Translations under genes and position numbers: made by a program
Shown here: piece after piece, positions 1-11,235 of the stretch
Numbering within the stretch: position 1 is the first letter of the stretch
Layout: each line of letters starts with the position of its first letter
The notes under the pieces: model-generated
Seen by the model: only the letters and a program-made list of their open reading frames with translations
What the model was told of the DNA's origin: nothing
The model's database searches: none
Assembly: GCA_032433765.1 (NCBI GenBank)
Contig: JAVIAB010000049.1
Span: 18,922,406-18,986,405 of the forward strand
Source: Megaustenia siamemsis
Taxonomy: Eukaryota; Mollusca; Gastropoda; Stylommatophora; Ariophantidae
Length of the DNA stretch: 64,000 nucleotides
Direction: 5' to 3'

Positions 1-673
1 GTAATGGTTATATCGAAGAAACAATCATCACCATCATGCAGCATACAAATAAACGAGACAAACCTGAAACAAGTGCAACGTTTCAAATACTTGGGCACAA
101 TAATTACATCAGATGGGAGATGCACCACAGAAATAAAAAGCAGAATAGCTCAGGCCAAAATAGCATTTCAGAAAATGAAAAATATCTTATGCAACAAATC
201 TATGTCAATAAAATGAGAAAGAGAGTTCATCGGTGCTATATAGAACCAATTCTGACCTATGGAAGCGAGTCATGGTCAGTAGACAAACAAATGAAAAGAC
301 GATTAGAGGCCACAGAGATGGGATTTCTCAGAAGAATGTTGAAAGTTCCCTGGACAGATAAAAAGACCAATGAAGAAGTTCTCAAAGAACCCAACACAAA
401 AAGGGAGCTCTTAAAAAACATCAGAAAGAAGCAATCAACATTTTTCGGGCACATCATGAGAAGAGGAAAGTTGGAACACTTGGTTACAACTGGCAAAATA
501 AAAGGAAAGAGAGATCGCGGACGACAAAGAGAGAAAATACTGGATAGCTTGGTGTCATGGCATGGAAAACAGTCAACAACAGAACTGATACGATGCACTG
601 CACTGTGGATAGAAGATTGTGGAGGGACATGATCGCCTACGCCAACCGGCAGGGTACATGATGATGATGATGA

Positions 674-676
<3 letters not shown>
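1..676 (+). mobile_element. LINE-A 3' fragment (RT C-terminal region), frameshifted
   Basis: Translation shows the post-YADD part of a non-LTR retrotransposon reverse transcriptase: a KYLGT-x-ITSDGR-C-TTE motif near 88-130, the LTYGSESW motif near 255, and the FFGHIMRRGKLE / GKRDRGRQREK motifs near 445-535. The sequence ends in a GATGATGATG tail, typical of RTE-like LINE 3' ends. Compared with the sister copy at 24800, one G is missing near 212, which shifts the frame between the first 70 codons and the rest. It is 5'-truncated and starts at or before the window edge. Assignment to an RTE/CR1-like endonuclease-reverse transcriptase family is by motif memory; the exact clade is uncertain. Confidence 0.85.

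Positions 677-721
<45 letters not shown>
658..721. repeat. (ATG)n followed by (TA)n microsatellite
   Basis: About 6 ATG units, the LINE-A tail, run into about 22 TA dinucleotides. The TA run marks the left outer border of the palindrome that follows; a matching TA run marks the right border at 10847-10905. Confidence 0.9.
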
Positions 722-985
722 CTTTAAAGAAACTTAATCTTTCCACCTTTTCTTGGAGGGGGTGGGGGGTGGGAGAGACTGAATCTCGCTATTACTCTTC
801 TCAATTATCTCACTATCCCTACCTTCTTCCGTGTTCCTCTTTAACCTTGAGTATTTCCCAAAATGACATTTCCAGTAACGTACAATCTTTAAGGAGATCC
901 TTAATCGTCCATTTCCAAGACATTTAATAGATTTTATAACCAACACACAAACCCCGCAGTTAGATATAAATTTAGATGACGTCTC

Positions 986-1425
986 CGTGAGAATGTTATG
1001 CAGAGCCAGACTTAACATATGGATGTGAATCAAGGACATATGACAACAGGCATGAAAATCACTGGGGGCTGTAAAAATGTGGTTTTACAGAAGAATGTTA
1101 GGAATACCATGGACAGCTAAGAAGAGTAATGAAAACGTTCTGAAAGAGGCTAAAGTAAAGCGAGAGATAATTTCCAATATTAGGAAGAAACAGTCATCAT
1201 TTTTTGGCCATGTAATGAGAAGAGAACAGCTGGAATATATTGTAACAACTGGGAAAATTGAGGGACGAACAGATAGAAGAAAGCAAAGACAAAAGATACC
1301 AGACAGCTTAAGGGAATGACTTCGGAGAAGGTCGACAACACAAATGATAAATAACTGTCGAGATCGAAAGTTATGGAGAAACATGATCACCTACGCCAGC
1401 AGGCATGGTACTTGATGATGGTTAT
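986..1425 (+). mobile_element. LINE-B 3' fragment in left palindrome arm
   Basis: RT C-terminal region of a second LINE family. Motifs are LTYGCES-like near 1010, MWFYRRMLGIPWTAKKSNE near 1077, FFGHVMRREQLEYIVTTGK near 1200 and PDSLRE near 1300, followed by a stop. The 3' end is a TTGATGATGG tail. Its mirror copy lies in the right arm and is split by a nested LINE-G. Confidence 0.8.
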
Positions 1426-1627
1426 GAGCTCAAGCAATCAGTTTTATACCTTTGCAAATATTCATGGTAATTCTTATTGTTGAGTTAGTGATTTCGTCTA
1501 CTTCCTAGCGGCGCGCGAACCGTTCAACATTAGACTAAGTGTTTTCCATGTTATATTAGCCCGCAAATTTCCATCAAAAAGTTAAAGTGAAAATCATTTT
1601 CTCATAAGTAAGCATCTATAAGTAAGT
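1426..1627. repeat. Palindrome arm, sequence of unknown origin
   Basis: AT-rich sequence with no recognised coding potential. It is present as an inverted copy at about 7931-8160, including the shared GAACGGTTCGCGC-type block (1515-1530 versus 8040-8056), so it belongs to the palindrome rather than to either LINE. Confidence 0.7.
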
Positions 1628-1945
1628 TCCCTGGACAGCTAAAAAGACCAATGAGAAAGTTCACAAAGAGGCCAGCACAAAAAGGGAGCTCTTAAAGAAC
1701 ATCAGAAATAAGCAATCAACATTTTTTGGGCACATCATGAGAAGAGGAAAGTTGGAATACTTGGTTACAACTGGCAAAATAAAAGGAAAGAGAGATCGCG
1801 GACGACAAAGAGAGAAAATACTGGATAGCTTGGTGTCATGGCATGGAAAACAGTCAACAACAGAACTCATAAGATGCACTGTGGATAGAAAATTATGGAA
1901 GGACATGATCGCCAACGCTAAAAGGTACGGCACATGGTGATGATG
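1628..1945 (+). mobile_element. LINE-A 3' fragment inserted in left arm only
   Basis: It begins at the VPWTAKKTNEK motif and runs through GHIMRRGKLEYLVTTGK to the GGTGATGATGAA tail. The right arm passes from its 7930 side to its 7920 side without this segment, so it inserted after the inverted duplication, or was lost on the right. Confidence 0.8.
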
Positions 1946-1989
1946 AAGCATATCCTGGAAGGAAAAACAATGGGAGAAGTAGATCAACT

Positions 1990-2400
1990 TAGTATATCTT
2001 GGAAGTTGCATAGATCAAGAAGGAGACACAAAGAAAGAAATTAGAATCAGAATAGCAAAGGTAACAATGACTTTCAGAAACATCGGTAAAATATGAAATC
2101 GAATTAATAAGCACAAAATCAAAACCAAGGCTTTTCAAATTAAATGCAATATCCACTCTTACGTATGCATGCGATAGCTGGGGAAAAATAAACAACTAAA
2201 GAAATATAAAAATAAATTGGATTTTGCATTTGAAAACAATTGCACCAGGAAAACACTCCATATACCATGGAACGAATTTAAGACTATCTAAGAAATAAAA
2301 GAAATGACAAAGTGTGGAAAGTATTAACTATAATCAAGAGAAGAAGGTGGTAATATGCTGGGCATGTGATGAGAAGAGACAATAAGAGAATCTCAAAGCT
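1990..2400 (+). mobile_element. LINE-E fragment, left arm (decayed RT)
   Basis: Broken frames still show a YLGSCIDQEGD-like motif near 2000 and a GHVMRRDN-type motif near 2365, shared with the better-kept copy at 49106-49436. Its inverted partner is 7400-7915, which continues further toward the LINE 3' end. Confidence 0.65.
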
Positions 2401-2632
2401 GAGTGGCAGTGATCCCTAGCGTTTGGCTTTCCGTGGCAGGGCGCTATGCCACTGAGTACGGGTTCGATCCTGCTTTGGTCCATATATTGTTCTTTGTTTT
2501 TTTTCCTGTAGTTGATTATTTGTCATTTTTTCCGATTGCTGTAAACATACCTCTTACTCTGAATTGATTCGCTGATTATCGCCTCGGAAGTTTCCCTCTA
2601 TAATAATATTCATTTATTATTATTTGTCTCCA
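2400..2632 (+). mobile_element. SINE-1, tRNA-derived candidate
   Basis: A box-B-like GGTTCGATCC lies at 2460-2469. A box-A-like TAGCGTTTGGC lies about 42 bp upstream, roughly the tRNA spacing. The 3' part (2530-2632) ends in ATTATTATT and resembles 34850-34975, which suggests a dispersed 3' module. It is absent from the right arm. Promoter function is inferred only from the boxes. Confidence 0.5.
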
Positions 2633-3355
2633 GTCTAGAATGTTTGCTGTATGGTCACTTAGTCTACGCATACAAGAAAGCGTTGTTAATTCAATGAGAG
2701 ACATCGCTCATACATCAAATATCTGCTTGCCTGTGTCATTTATAACAACAGGTAATGCATGTATGACAGTTAAAGATATCGTAATCAGTGCATATATATG
2801 GACCCGTGAGAACAAATGCGACCGACAAGTACTTTACACGTTTGTTGAACGTCGAAATTAGGCTCGAAAGGACAATAGATAGAAAATCAGTTGATTACCA
2901 TGACAATCCGTACACAGTTTTAATATTATTTGATAAGGTTAGGGTGTGCGAGTTGTGAAATGTACTTTAGAGATTGTGTATCAACTGAATGACGAGAGCG
3001 TTGCTGTCCTGGCCCGCCATGTGATATTTCAAAAATAAAGCTGCTTTCTCGGACGCCCTCGTGTTATCACAGGGCCCGTTGCTTCTATCCAATATTTGGC
3101 GTTTAGAAAGTTGTGTTGTCTAGGCATGACTGTGGCCTCGCTCGACTACTTGTGCCAGGGCAGGAGAAGCCTAATGACGCAGTGGATGTCTTCCTCTGCG
3201 TTTTCCGACGATGACGGCAAGTGATTCGACTGGACATAATTCGCTAAAGGAAGCGTTACCATGGCGATGATGTCACGTGACTCGATGGAAGTAATTCGTG
3301 GATGAATTAAGAGACTGACGATCCAACAACTGACCTATCGCAAGGTCATCGAGAT
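2633..3355. repeat. Inner palindrome arm (left)
   Basis: It pairs with the reverse complement of 6525-7285. It contains a short GGCTCGAAAGGACAATAGATAG block (2852-2873) that resembles LINE-E tails, and a GC-richer 3000-3300 stretch without a convincing reading frame. It adjoins the 44-bp array directly. Confidence 0.75.
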
Positions 3356-4748
3356 GAGGCTCTAAACCTCATTGCACATCGTTTGTGAGAACACGAGATG
3401 AGTCTCTAAACCTCATTGCACATCGTGTATGGGAACACGAGATGAGTCTCTAAACCTCATTGCACATCTTGTGTGGGAACACGAGATGAGTCTCTAAACC
3501 TCATTGCACATCTTGTGTGGGAACACGAGATGAGGCTCTAATCCTCATTGCACCTCTTGTGTTCGAACACGAGATGAGTCTCTAAACCTCATTGCACATC
3601 GTGTGTGAGAACACGAGATGAGGCTCTAATCCTCATTGCACCTCTTGTATTCGAACACGAGATGAGGCTCTAAACCTCATTGCACATCGTGTGTGGGAAC
3701 ACGAGATGAGTCTCTAAACCTCATTGCACATCTTGTGTGGGAACACGAGATGAGTCTCTAAACCTCATTGCACATCGTGTGTGAGAACACGAGATGAGTC
3801 TCTAAACCTCATTGCACATCGTGTGTGAGAACACGAGATGAGTCTCTAAACCTCATTGCACATCGTGTGTGAGAACACGAGATGAGTCTCTAAACCTCAT
3901 TGCACATCTTGTGTGGGAACACGAGATGAGGCTCTAATCATCATTGCACATCGTGTGTGAGAACACGAGATGAGGCTCTAATCCTCATTGCACATCGTGT
4001 GTGAGAACACGAGATGAGGCTCTAATCCTCATTGCACATCGTGTGTGAGAACACGAGATGAGTCTCTAAACCTCATTGCACATCGTGTGTGAGAACACGA
4101 GATGAGTCTCTAAACCTCATTGCACATCGTGTGTGAGAACACGAGATGAGTCTCTAAACCTCATTGCACATCGTGTGTGAGAACACGAGATGAGTCTCTA
4201 AACCTCATTGCACATCTTGTGTGGGAACACGAGATGAGGCTCTAATCCTCATTGCACCTCTTGTGTTGGAACACGAGATGAGGCTCTAAACCTCATTGCA
4301 CATCGTGTGTGGGAACACGAGATGAGGCTCTAATCCTCATTGCACCTTTTGTGTTGGAACACGAGATGAGGCTCTAATCCTCATTGCACCTCTTGTGTTC
4401 GTACACGAGATGAGGCTCTAAACCTCATTGCACCTTTTGTGTTGGAACACGAGATGAGGCTCTAAACCTCATTGCACATCTTGTGTTGGAACACGAGATG
4501 AGGCTCTAAACTTCATTGCACCTCTTGTGTTGGAACACGAGATGAGGCTCTAAACTTCATTGCACCTCTTGTGTGGGAATACGAGATGAGGCTCTAAACC
4601 TCATTGCACCTCTTGTGTGGGAATACGAGATGAGGCTCTAAACTTCATTGCACCTCTTGTGTGGGAACACGAGATGAGGCTCTAAACTTCATTGCACCTC
4701 TTGTGTGGGAACACGAGATGAGGCTCTAAACTTCATTGCACCTCTTGT
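3356..4748 (+). repeat. 44-bp minisatellite, left array (~32 copies)
   Basis: The unit starts GAGATGAGKCTCTAAACCTC and continues ATTGCACMTCKTGTGTGRGA. Each unit contains two potential hairpins: ATGAGG pairing with CCTCAT, and CGTGT pairing with ACACG. Units near the centre (4260-4748) are more varied than those at 3700-4200, which are almost uniform. Confidence 0.95.
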
Positions 4749-4829
4749 GGGAGGCATTTATCTCGCCACACGGCTCTGGTTTAGGCGCGTTGTTCAATTT
4801 CGGCGAGGGAGATGATTGCTTCACCTCGT
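4749..4829. other. Palindrome centre spacer
   Basis: About 80 bp separates the two inverted arrays. Its first ~60 bp (GGCATTTATCTCGCCACACG...) recurs almost exactly, in the same orientation, at 7319-7378, just outside the right inner arm. Confidence 0.8.
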
Positions 4830-6524
4830 ATTCCCACATACGATGTGCAATGAGGTTTAGAGCCTCATCTCGTGTTTCAACACAAGAGTGCAATGAAGTT
4901 TAGAGCCTCATCTCGTGTTTCCACACACGATGTGCAATGAGGTTTAGAGCCACATCTCATGTTCCCACACACGATGTGCAATGAGTTTTAGAGCCGTATA
5001 TCATGTTCCCACACACGATGTGCATTGAGGTTTAGATCCACATCTCATGTTCCCACACACGATGTGGAATGAGGTTTAGAGCCTAACCTCGTATTCCCAC
5101 ACACGATCTTCATTGAGGTTTAGAGCCACATCTCATGTTCCCACACACGGTGTGCAATGAGTTTTAGAGCCGTATATCATGTTCCCACACACGATGTGCA
5201 TTGAGGTTTAGAGTCTCATCTCGTGTTTCCACACACGATGAGCAATGAGGTTTGGAGCCTCACTTCGTGTTCCCACACACGATGTGCAATGAGGTTTAGA
5301 GCCTCATCCTGTGTTCCCACACAAGAAGCGCAATGAGGTTGAGAGCCTCATCTCGTGTTCCCACACAAGATGTACAATGAGGTTTAGAGCCTCATCTTAT
5401 GTTTCCACACAAGAAATGCAATGAGGTTTAGAGCCTCATCTCGTGTTTCCACACACGATGTGCAATGAGGTTTAGAGCCTCATCTCGTGTTCCCACACAC
5501 AATGTGCAATGAGGCTTAGAGCCTCATCTCGTGTTCCCACACACAATGTTCATTGAGGTTTAGAGCCTCATCTCGTGTTCCCACACACGATGTGCAATGA
5601 GGTTTAGAGCCTAATCTCGTGTTCCCTCACACGATCTGCAATATGGTTTAGAGACTTATCTCGTGTTCCCACACACGATGTGCAATGAGGTTTAGAGCCT
5701 CATCTCGTGTTCCCACACACAATGTTCATTGAGGTTTAGAGCCTCATCTCGTGTTCCCACACACGATGTGCATTGAGGTTTAGAACCTCATCTCGTGTTC
5801 CCACACACGATCTGCAATGAGGTTTAGAGCCTCATCTCGTGTTCCCACACACAATGTGCATTGAGGTTTAGAGCCTCATCTCGTGTTCCCACACACGATG
5901 TGCATTGAGGTTTGGAGCCTCATCTCGTGTTTCCACACACTATGTGCAATGAGGTTTAGAGCCTCACATCGTGTTCCCACACACGATGTGCAATGAGGTT
6001 TAGAGCCTCATCCTGTGTTTCCACACAAGAAGCGCAATGAGGTTTAGAGCCTCATCTCGTGTTCCCACACAAGATGTACAATGAGGTTTAGAGCCTCATC
6101 TTATGTTTCCACACAAAGAGTGCAATGAAGTTTAGAGCCTCATCTCGTGTTTCAACACAAGAGTGCAATGAGGTTTAGAGCCTCATCTCGTGTTTCAACA
6201 CAAGAGTGCAATGAGGTTTAGAGCCTCATCTCGTGTTTCAACACAAGAGTGCAATGAGGTTTAGAGCCTCATCTCGTGTTTCAACACAAGAGTGCAATGA
6301 AGTTTAGAGCCTCATCTCGTGTTCCCACAAACGATGTGCAATGAGATTTAGAGCCTCATCTTGTTTTTCCACACAAGAGGTACAATGAGGTTTAGAGCCT
6401 CATCTCGTGTTCCCACACACGATGTGCAATGAGGGATGTGCAATGAGGTTTAGAGCCTCATCTCGTGTTCCCACACACGATGTGCAATGAGGGATGTGCA
6501 ATGAGGTTTAGAGCCTCATCTCGA
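4830..6524 (-). repeat. 44-bp minisatellite, right array (~38 copies), inverted
   Basis: These are reverse-complement units of the left array (CACACGATGTGCAATGAGGT...). They show more substitutions, for example GTTTTAGAGCCGTATATC variants, and a duplicated sub-unit near 6430-6500. The array ends with GAGATGACC-type sequence that pairs with the start of the left array. Confidence 0.95.
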
Positions 6525-7285
6525 TGACCTGGCGATAGGTCAGTTGTTGGATCGTCAGTCTCTTACTTCATCCACAAATTACTTCCATCGAGTCACGCGA
6601 CATCATCGCCATGGTAACGCTTCCTTTAGCGAATTATGTCCAGTCGAATCACTTGCCGTCATCGTCGGAAAACGCAGGAATGAACTCAGAATGAGTCACC
6701 TGGAGATCAATCTAGGAAGACATCCACTGCGCCATTAGGCTTCTCCTGCCCTGGCACAAGTAGACGAGCGAGGCCACAGTCATGCCTAGACAACACAACT
6801 TTCTAAACGCCAAATATTGGATAGAAGCAACGGACCCTGTGATAACACGAGGGCGTCCGAGAAAGCAGCTTTATTTTTGAAATAACACAAGGCGGGCCAG
6901 GACAACAACGCTCTCGTCATTCAGTTGATACACAATCTCTAAAGTACATTTCACAACTCGCACACCCTAACCTTTCAAATAATATTAAAACTATGTACGG
7001 ATTATCATGGTAATTAACTGATTTTCTGTCTATTGCTCTTTCGAGCCTAATTTCGACGTTCAACAAACGTGTAAAGTATTTGTCGGTCGCATTTGTTCTC
7101 ACGGGTCCATATATATGCACTGATTACGATATCTTTAACTGCCATACGTGTATTACCTGTTGTCATAAATGTCACAGACAAACAGCTATTTGATGTATGA
7201 GCGATGTCTCTCATTGAAGGAACAACGCTTTCTTTTATGCTTAGACTAAGTGACCATAGAGCAGACATTCTAGACAATGTGTCCA
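6525..7285. repeat. Inner palindrome arm (right)
   Basis: Reverse complement of 2633-3355, with a ~60-bp extra segment near 6680-6715. Short open frames here are shared with the left arm and look like chance. Confidence 0.75.
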
Positions 7286-7930
7286 ACGATCTTTGTTATC
7301 AGACCTTACACAGGACCCGCATTTATCTCGCCACACGGCTCTGGTTTAGGCGCGTTGTTCAATTTCGGCGAGGGAGTTGATACCTGCGTTTGATGTCTCT
7401 CGCCCCAGTATTCATTTTATTGCTTCTCTAAGTCGGCCTCTTTTTCTTTAACCCTTTGGTTTCCATTTGAAGGCCTGCTTTGAGATCCTCTTGTTGTCTC
7501 TTCTCATCACATTCCCAGCATATGACCACATTCTTCTCTTGATTATAGTTAATACTTTCCATACTTTGTCATTTCTTTTATTTCTTAGATAGTCTTAAAT
7601 TCGTTCCTTGGTATACAAAGCGTTTTCCTGATGCAATTGTTTTCAAATGCAAAATCCAATTTATTTTTCTATTTCATTAGTTTTTTTATTTTCCCCCAGC
7701 TATCGCATGCATACGTAAAAGTGGATATTGCATTTAATTTGAAAAGCCTTGGTTTTGATTTTGTGCTTATTAATTCGATTATATATTTTACCAATGTTTC
7801 TGAAAGTCATTGTTGCCTTTGCTATTCTGATTCTAATTTCTTTCTTTGTGTCTCCTTCTTGATCTATGCAACTTCCAAGATATACTAAGTTGATCTACTT
7901 CTCCCATTGTTTTTCCTTCGAGGTATATTT
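7286..7930 (-). mobile_element. LINE-E fragment, right arm, with 60-bp repeat of the centre spacer
   Basis: 7319-7378 repeats the palindrome-centre sequence. From about 7400 the minus strand shows decayed LINE-E RT C-terminus, with GHVMRRDN- and KRGR-type motifs near 7440-7510 reading leftward. It mirrors 1990-2400. Confidence 0.65.
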
Positions 7931-8160
7931 TTCTTTATATATAGACTATGCTTACTAATGAGAAAATGATTTTTCACTTTAATTTTTTGATGGAAATTTG
8001 CTGGCTAGTAGTATAACATGGAGAACACTTAGTCTAATGTTGAACGGTTCGCGCCTCGTTAGGAAGTAGACGAAATCACTAACACAACAATAAGAATTAC
8101 CATGAATATTTGCAGAGGCATAAAACTGATTGCTTGAGCTCATAATCATCCACAATTACC
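7931..8160. repeat. Palindrome arm, unknown origin (right)
   Basis: Inverted partner of 1426-1627, continuous with it apart from the left-arm LINE-A insertion. Confidence 0.7.
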
Positions 8161-8467
8161 ATGCCTGCTGGCGTTGGTGATCATGTTTCTCCACAACTTT
8201 CGGTCTCGACAGTTATTTATAATTTTTGTTGTCGACTTTCTGCCAAGCTATTCCCTTAAAGCTGTCTGGTATCTTTTGTCTTTGCTTTCTTCTACCTCTT
8301 CCTTCTTTTTTGCTTTCTTCAGTCTTTTCGTTCCTCAACTTTTCCAGTTGTTACAATATATTCCATCTGTTTCCTTCTCATTACATGGCCCAAAAATTAT
8401 GATTGTTTCTTCCTAATAGAGGAAATTAGCTCTCGCTTCGCTTTGGCCTCTTTCAGAACGTTTTCAC
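8161..8467 (-). mobile_element. LINE-B, right arm, 3' part
   Basis: Antisense LINE-B 3' end: the CATGATCACC / ACTTTCGGTCTCGACAG 3' region and antisense of the GHVMRR motif near 8390. It is interrupted at 8467 by LINE-G; the remainder of the same copy resumes at 10241. Confidence 0.8.
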
Positions 8468-10228
8468 ACTCAGCAATATACGCAGATGATCTGGCGTTAT
8501 GGGCACGCGAGGAAACTTTGTCGATGGCTGGATACAGGATGCAAGATGCCCTAGGAGAACGTGAAAAATGGACGAACACCTGGTTCTTACCAATTAACGA
8601 AAAAAAACTACATACACATTTTTTGGCCTATCAAGAAACACACTCTCTGCAAACATGAAGATAAAAGATCATACACTCCCTATTGACCAAAACCCAACAT
8701 ATCTTGGCGTAACCATGAATCGCAGAATGACTTGGAAAAATCAGATAGACAGAGCAAGCAAAAGAGCCAGAAAACGAACCGACATTATGAAGAAATTGGC
8801 AGGAACGGACTGGGGAGCAGACAGCAATATCTTGAAACGACTATACTTACGAAGAGTCAGACCAGTTCTAGAGTATGGAGTCACAGCCTGGGCTATGTCT
8901 CCCAAATCACACCTTAGCAAAATTAACAGAACACAAAATCAAGCTGCCCGTATCATCACTGGTGCTATAAAATCTACACCTATCCAGACTCTAGAAACAG
9001 TAACAGGTTTACAACCCTTAGAAGACAGACTGGTCACTAAAGTGTTGCAACAAGCGGAGAAATATACAAAGATTCCTTAGCCACCCCATGTACCAAAGAA
9101 TAACTTGTTCCGGAATAGTACGACTAAAGAGGAGCAACTTCGCTGCAATTGCCAATGAACTAACTACTGGAGACCCAGTACTTTCCCAAACAATACAGAA
9201 ACCCTTGGGCCCATCTGATATGTCTCCTCATGGGAAGCATAAAATACCAGAACTTAAGGAAAATATAACAGGAATCATGAAAAAAGGCACACAATCAGAT
9301 ACAGAAAGAAAACACGTAGCAGAAAAATACATACACGATACCTACCCACACGACTCTTGGTCCCACATATATACAGATGGCTTTGCTACAAATGCCACCA
9401 GAAATGGAGGGGGAGGTGTGTTCTTGATGCTGAATGATCAGGACGAGATCACCAAGTCAATAGCTACTGGGAAATTCTCAAACAACTTTAAAGCAGAAAC
9501 TGAGGCCCTCAGAGATGCTGCAACACTGGCTACTCAACACAAAAATAACATGCACAATAAATTGGTGATTCTGACTGATGCACTGCCAGTACTATCAGCT
9601 CTAAAAAGCCCCAGGAACAATGAACTAGATGACTTGAGAACAACCCTGGACCAACTATGCAATAACTTCCAAAGAGTAGTCATCCAGTGGATACCATCAC
9701 ACTGTAATATACACGGGAACGAACGCGCAGACAAATTAGTTAAAGAGGGAGGGAGATTACCACAAGAGAACCATCCGCTCAGTTATGATGAAGCCAAATC
9801 CATCCTCAAAGGTCAGTTCCATGAAAAATGGAAACGAGAACACCAAAAGCATACCGAGAGTGACGGATACCACCAACTATCAAGGAGGGATCAAGTCATC
9901 TTACTTCGCCTACGCACTGGCCACAATAGAATGAGGAATCACATGTTCACCAAATTCAAAATAGGTACAACCAGCCTATGCCACTGTACACTGGACAATA
10001 TGTCTACAAAACATGTTCAATAGGATTGCCCCCAGGACACAGACCTGAGAAGTGTAATGTGGTCCACACCCACCTCCCTGGAAGAGAAACTATACGGTGT
10101 AATTGAATATCTTAAACAGACAGCTGACTTCATGAGAGAGTCTGGAATCCTACATTGATTGAGACTTGTTTGCAGAGAAAGAGAGAGAAAGAGAGAGAGA
10201 GAGAGAGAAAGAGGGAGAAAGAGAGAGA
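8468..10228 (+). pseudogene. LINE-G 3' part (RT end + RNase H), nested in LINE-B
   Basis: Sense pieces, in order, are: IYADDLALW, the RT catalytic YADD, at about 8476; a thumb region with TYLGVTMNRRMTWK at about 8700 and RRVRPVLEYGVTAWA at about 8850; and an RNase H domain at 9370-9760 with YTDGF, AETEAL, LTDAL and GNERADKL, so the four D-E-D-D residues are present. A C-terminal LCHC...H region follows, near 9985-10020. At least two stop or frame breaks (about 8658 and 9080) and an in-frame TAG at 10021 disable it. It ends in a GAGA-rich tail (10175-10228). Flanking copies GAACGTTTTCAC (8456-8467) and GAACGTTTACAC (10229-10240) are a near-perfect target-site duplication. The architecture fits I-group/jockey-like LINEs with RNase H. 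Confidence 0.88.
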
Positions 10229-10240
10229 GAACGTTTACAC

Positions 10241-10490
10241 TTCTCTTCTTAGCTGACTATGGTTTTCTTAACATTCTTCTGTAAAACCGCATTTTTACAG
10301 TCTCCAGTGATTTTCTTGATTTTCTTCATAATGTCCATGATTCACATCCATATGTTAAGACTGATTCTACAAAACATTTAAGAACTCTTCTCCTTGTTTA
10401 TATTGTCAAAAATGGATTACACAGTATATTCCTCAATTTTCTTCTTATTTCGATATTGCGTTAAACATTTTCTACTGATGTGTTAAGCCT
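10241..10490 (-). mobile_element. LINE-B, right arm, 5' part of the interrupted copy
   Basis: Antisense of the WFYRRML / LTYGCES region (ACATTCTTCTGTAAAACCGC at 10272). It extends about 100 bp further 5' than the left-arm copy. Confidence 0.78.
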
Positions 10491-10556
10491 TAACTATCTG
10501 TTTCATGCCGAGTGTTATATCATCGTCACATGCAGGCTTGTTAGGTTTGAGCGTTA

Positions 10557-10846
10557 CAACTATCTCTAATTCACTCAAGGAGATGTCATCTAAATTTATA
10601 TATAAATGCGTGGCTGGTGTGTTGGTTATAAAATCTATTAAATGTCTTGGAATTGGACGATTAAAGATCTCCTTGAAGATTGTACGTTACTGGAAATGTC
10701 ATTTTGGGAAATACTCAAGGTTAAAGAGGAACACGGAAGAAGGTAAGAATAGGGAGATAATTGAGAAGAGAGACAGCGAGATTCAGTCTCTCCCCCCACC
10801 CGCCCCTCCCCCACTCCAAAAAAGTTGATAGATTAAATGTCATTAA
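10557..10846. repeat. Outer palindrome arm (right)
   Basis: Reverse complement of 722-985, including the pyrimidine/purine-rich block CCCCCCACCCGCCCCTCCCC (10792-10811). It ends at the right (TA)n run. Confidence 0.8.
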
Positions 10847-10848
10847 AG

Positions 10849-10904
<56 letters not shown>

Positions 10905-10905
10905 G
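10847..10905. repeat. (TA)n microsatellite
   Basis: About 27 TA units form the right border of the palindrome and lie at the tail of the SINE on its right. Confidence 0.95.
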
Positions 10906-11235
10906 TAAAGTACGAGTCTTGTATTGACGTCTTAGCACGCGAATTTTCACCCGATGTGCTCGGCCGCTTATCCCGAAGTGTTCGGAGACTTATGGATAGT
11001 GTCGCTTCAAGCATCGAAACTCACTATGCGAGGTGGCATTCTTCACCTTCCCAGAGTGCTACCCTGGTACCTATTTCTGTCAGCAGCTGGGTGGACCGCG
11101 GAAGTATTTTTGTTTTCCACCCACGAGTACAACTCGCACTGCTCCAAGCAGGAATCGAACACGGGTTGTCCGAACGTCAGTAGGCCAGTCGGGTGGATTT
11201 CCCACCTATGCTACCGAGACCTATATATTATTAGA
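10906..11235 (-). mobile_element. SINE-2, tRNA-derived candidate
   Basis: On the minus strand the head reads GTCTCGGTAGCATAGGTGGG (box-A-like) near 11222, and GTGTTCGATTCC (box B) lies near 11150-11161. A body of about 250 bp and an A/T tail into the TA run follow. A tRNA gene is unlikely because there is no acceptor-stem pairing and the element is far too long. Confidence 0.6.

Larger units (their letters stand above)
722..10846. repeat. Large imperfect palindrome (inverted duplication) with satellite core
   Basis: Arms read inward from both (TA)n runs. Matching pairs, left with reverse complement of right, are: 722-985 with 10557-10846; LINE-B 986-1425 with 8161-8455 plus 10241-10490; 1426-1627 with about 7931-8160; LINE-E 1990-2400 with about 7485-7915; 2633-3355 with 6525-7285; and the 44-bp array 3356-4748 with 4830-6524. 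Differences between arms are a LINE-A insert only on the left (1628-1945), a SINE-like insert only on the left (2400-2632), a LINE-G insert only on the right (8468-10228) and a ~250-bp deletion on the left near 985. Inner arms look roughly 90-95% identical by eye. Confidence 0.85.

Noticed and set aside
3356..6524. CRISPR-like regular repeats
   Set aside because: Units are directly tandem without unique spacers, and the genome is clearly eukaryotic.
722..10905. Calling the palindrome a classical foldback transposon or Helitron
   Set aside because: No target-site duplication beyond (TA)n, no transposase or Rep/helicase frame, and arms are composites of other elements; inverted duplication explains it better.
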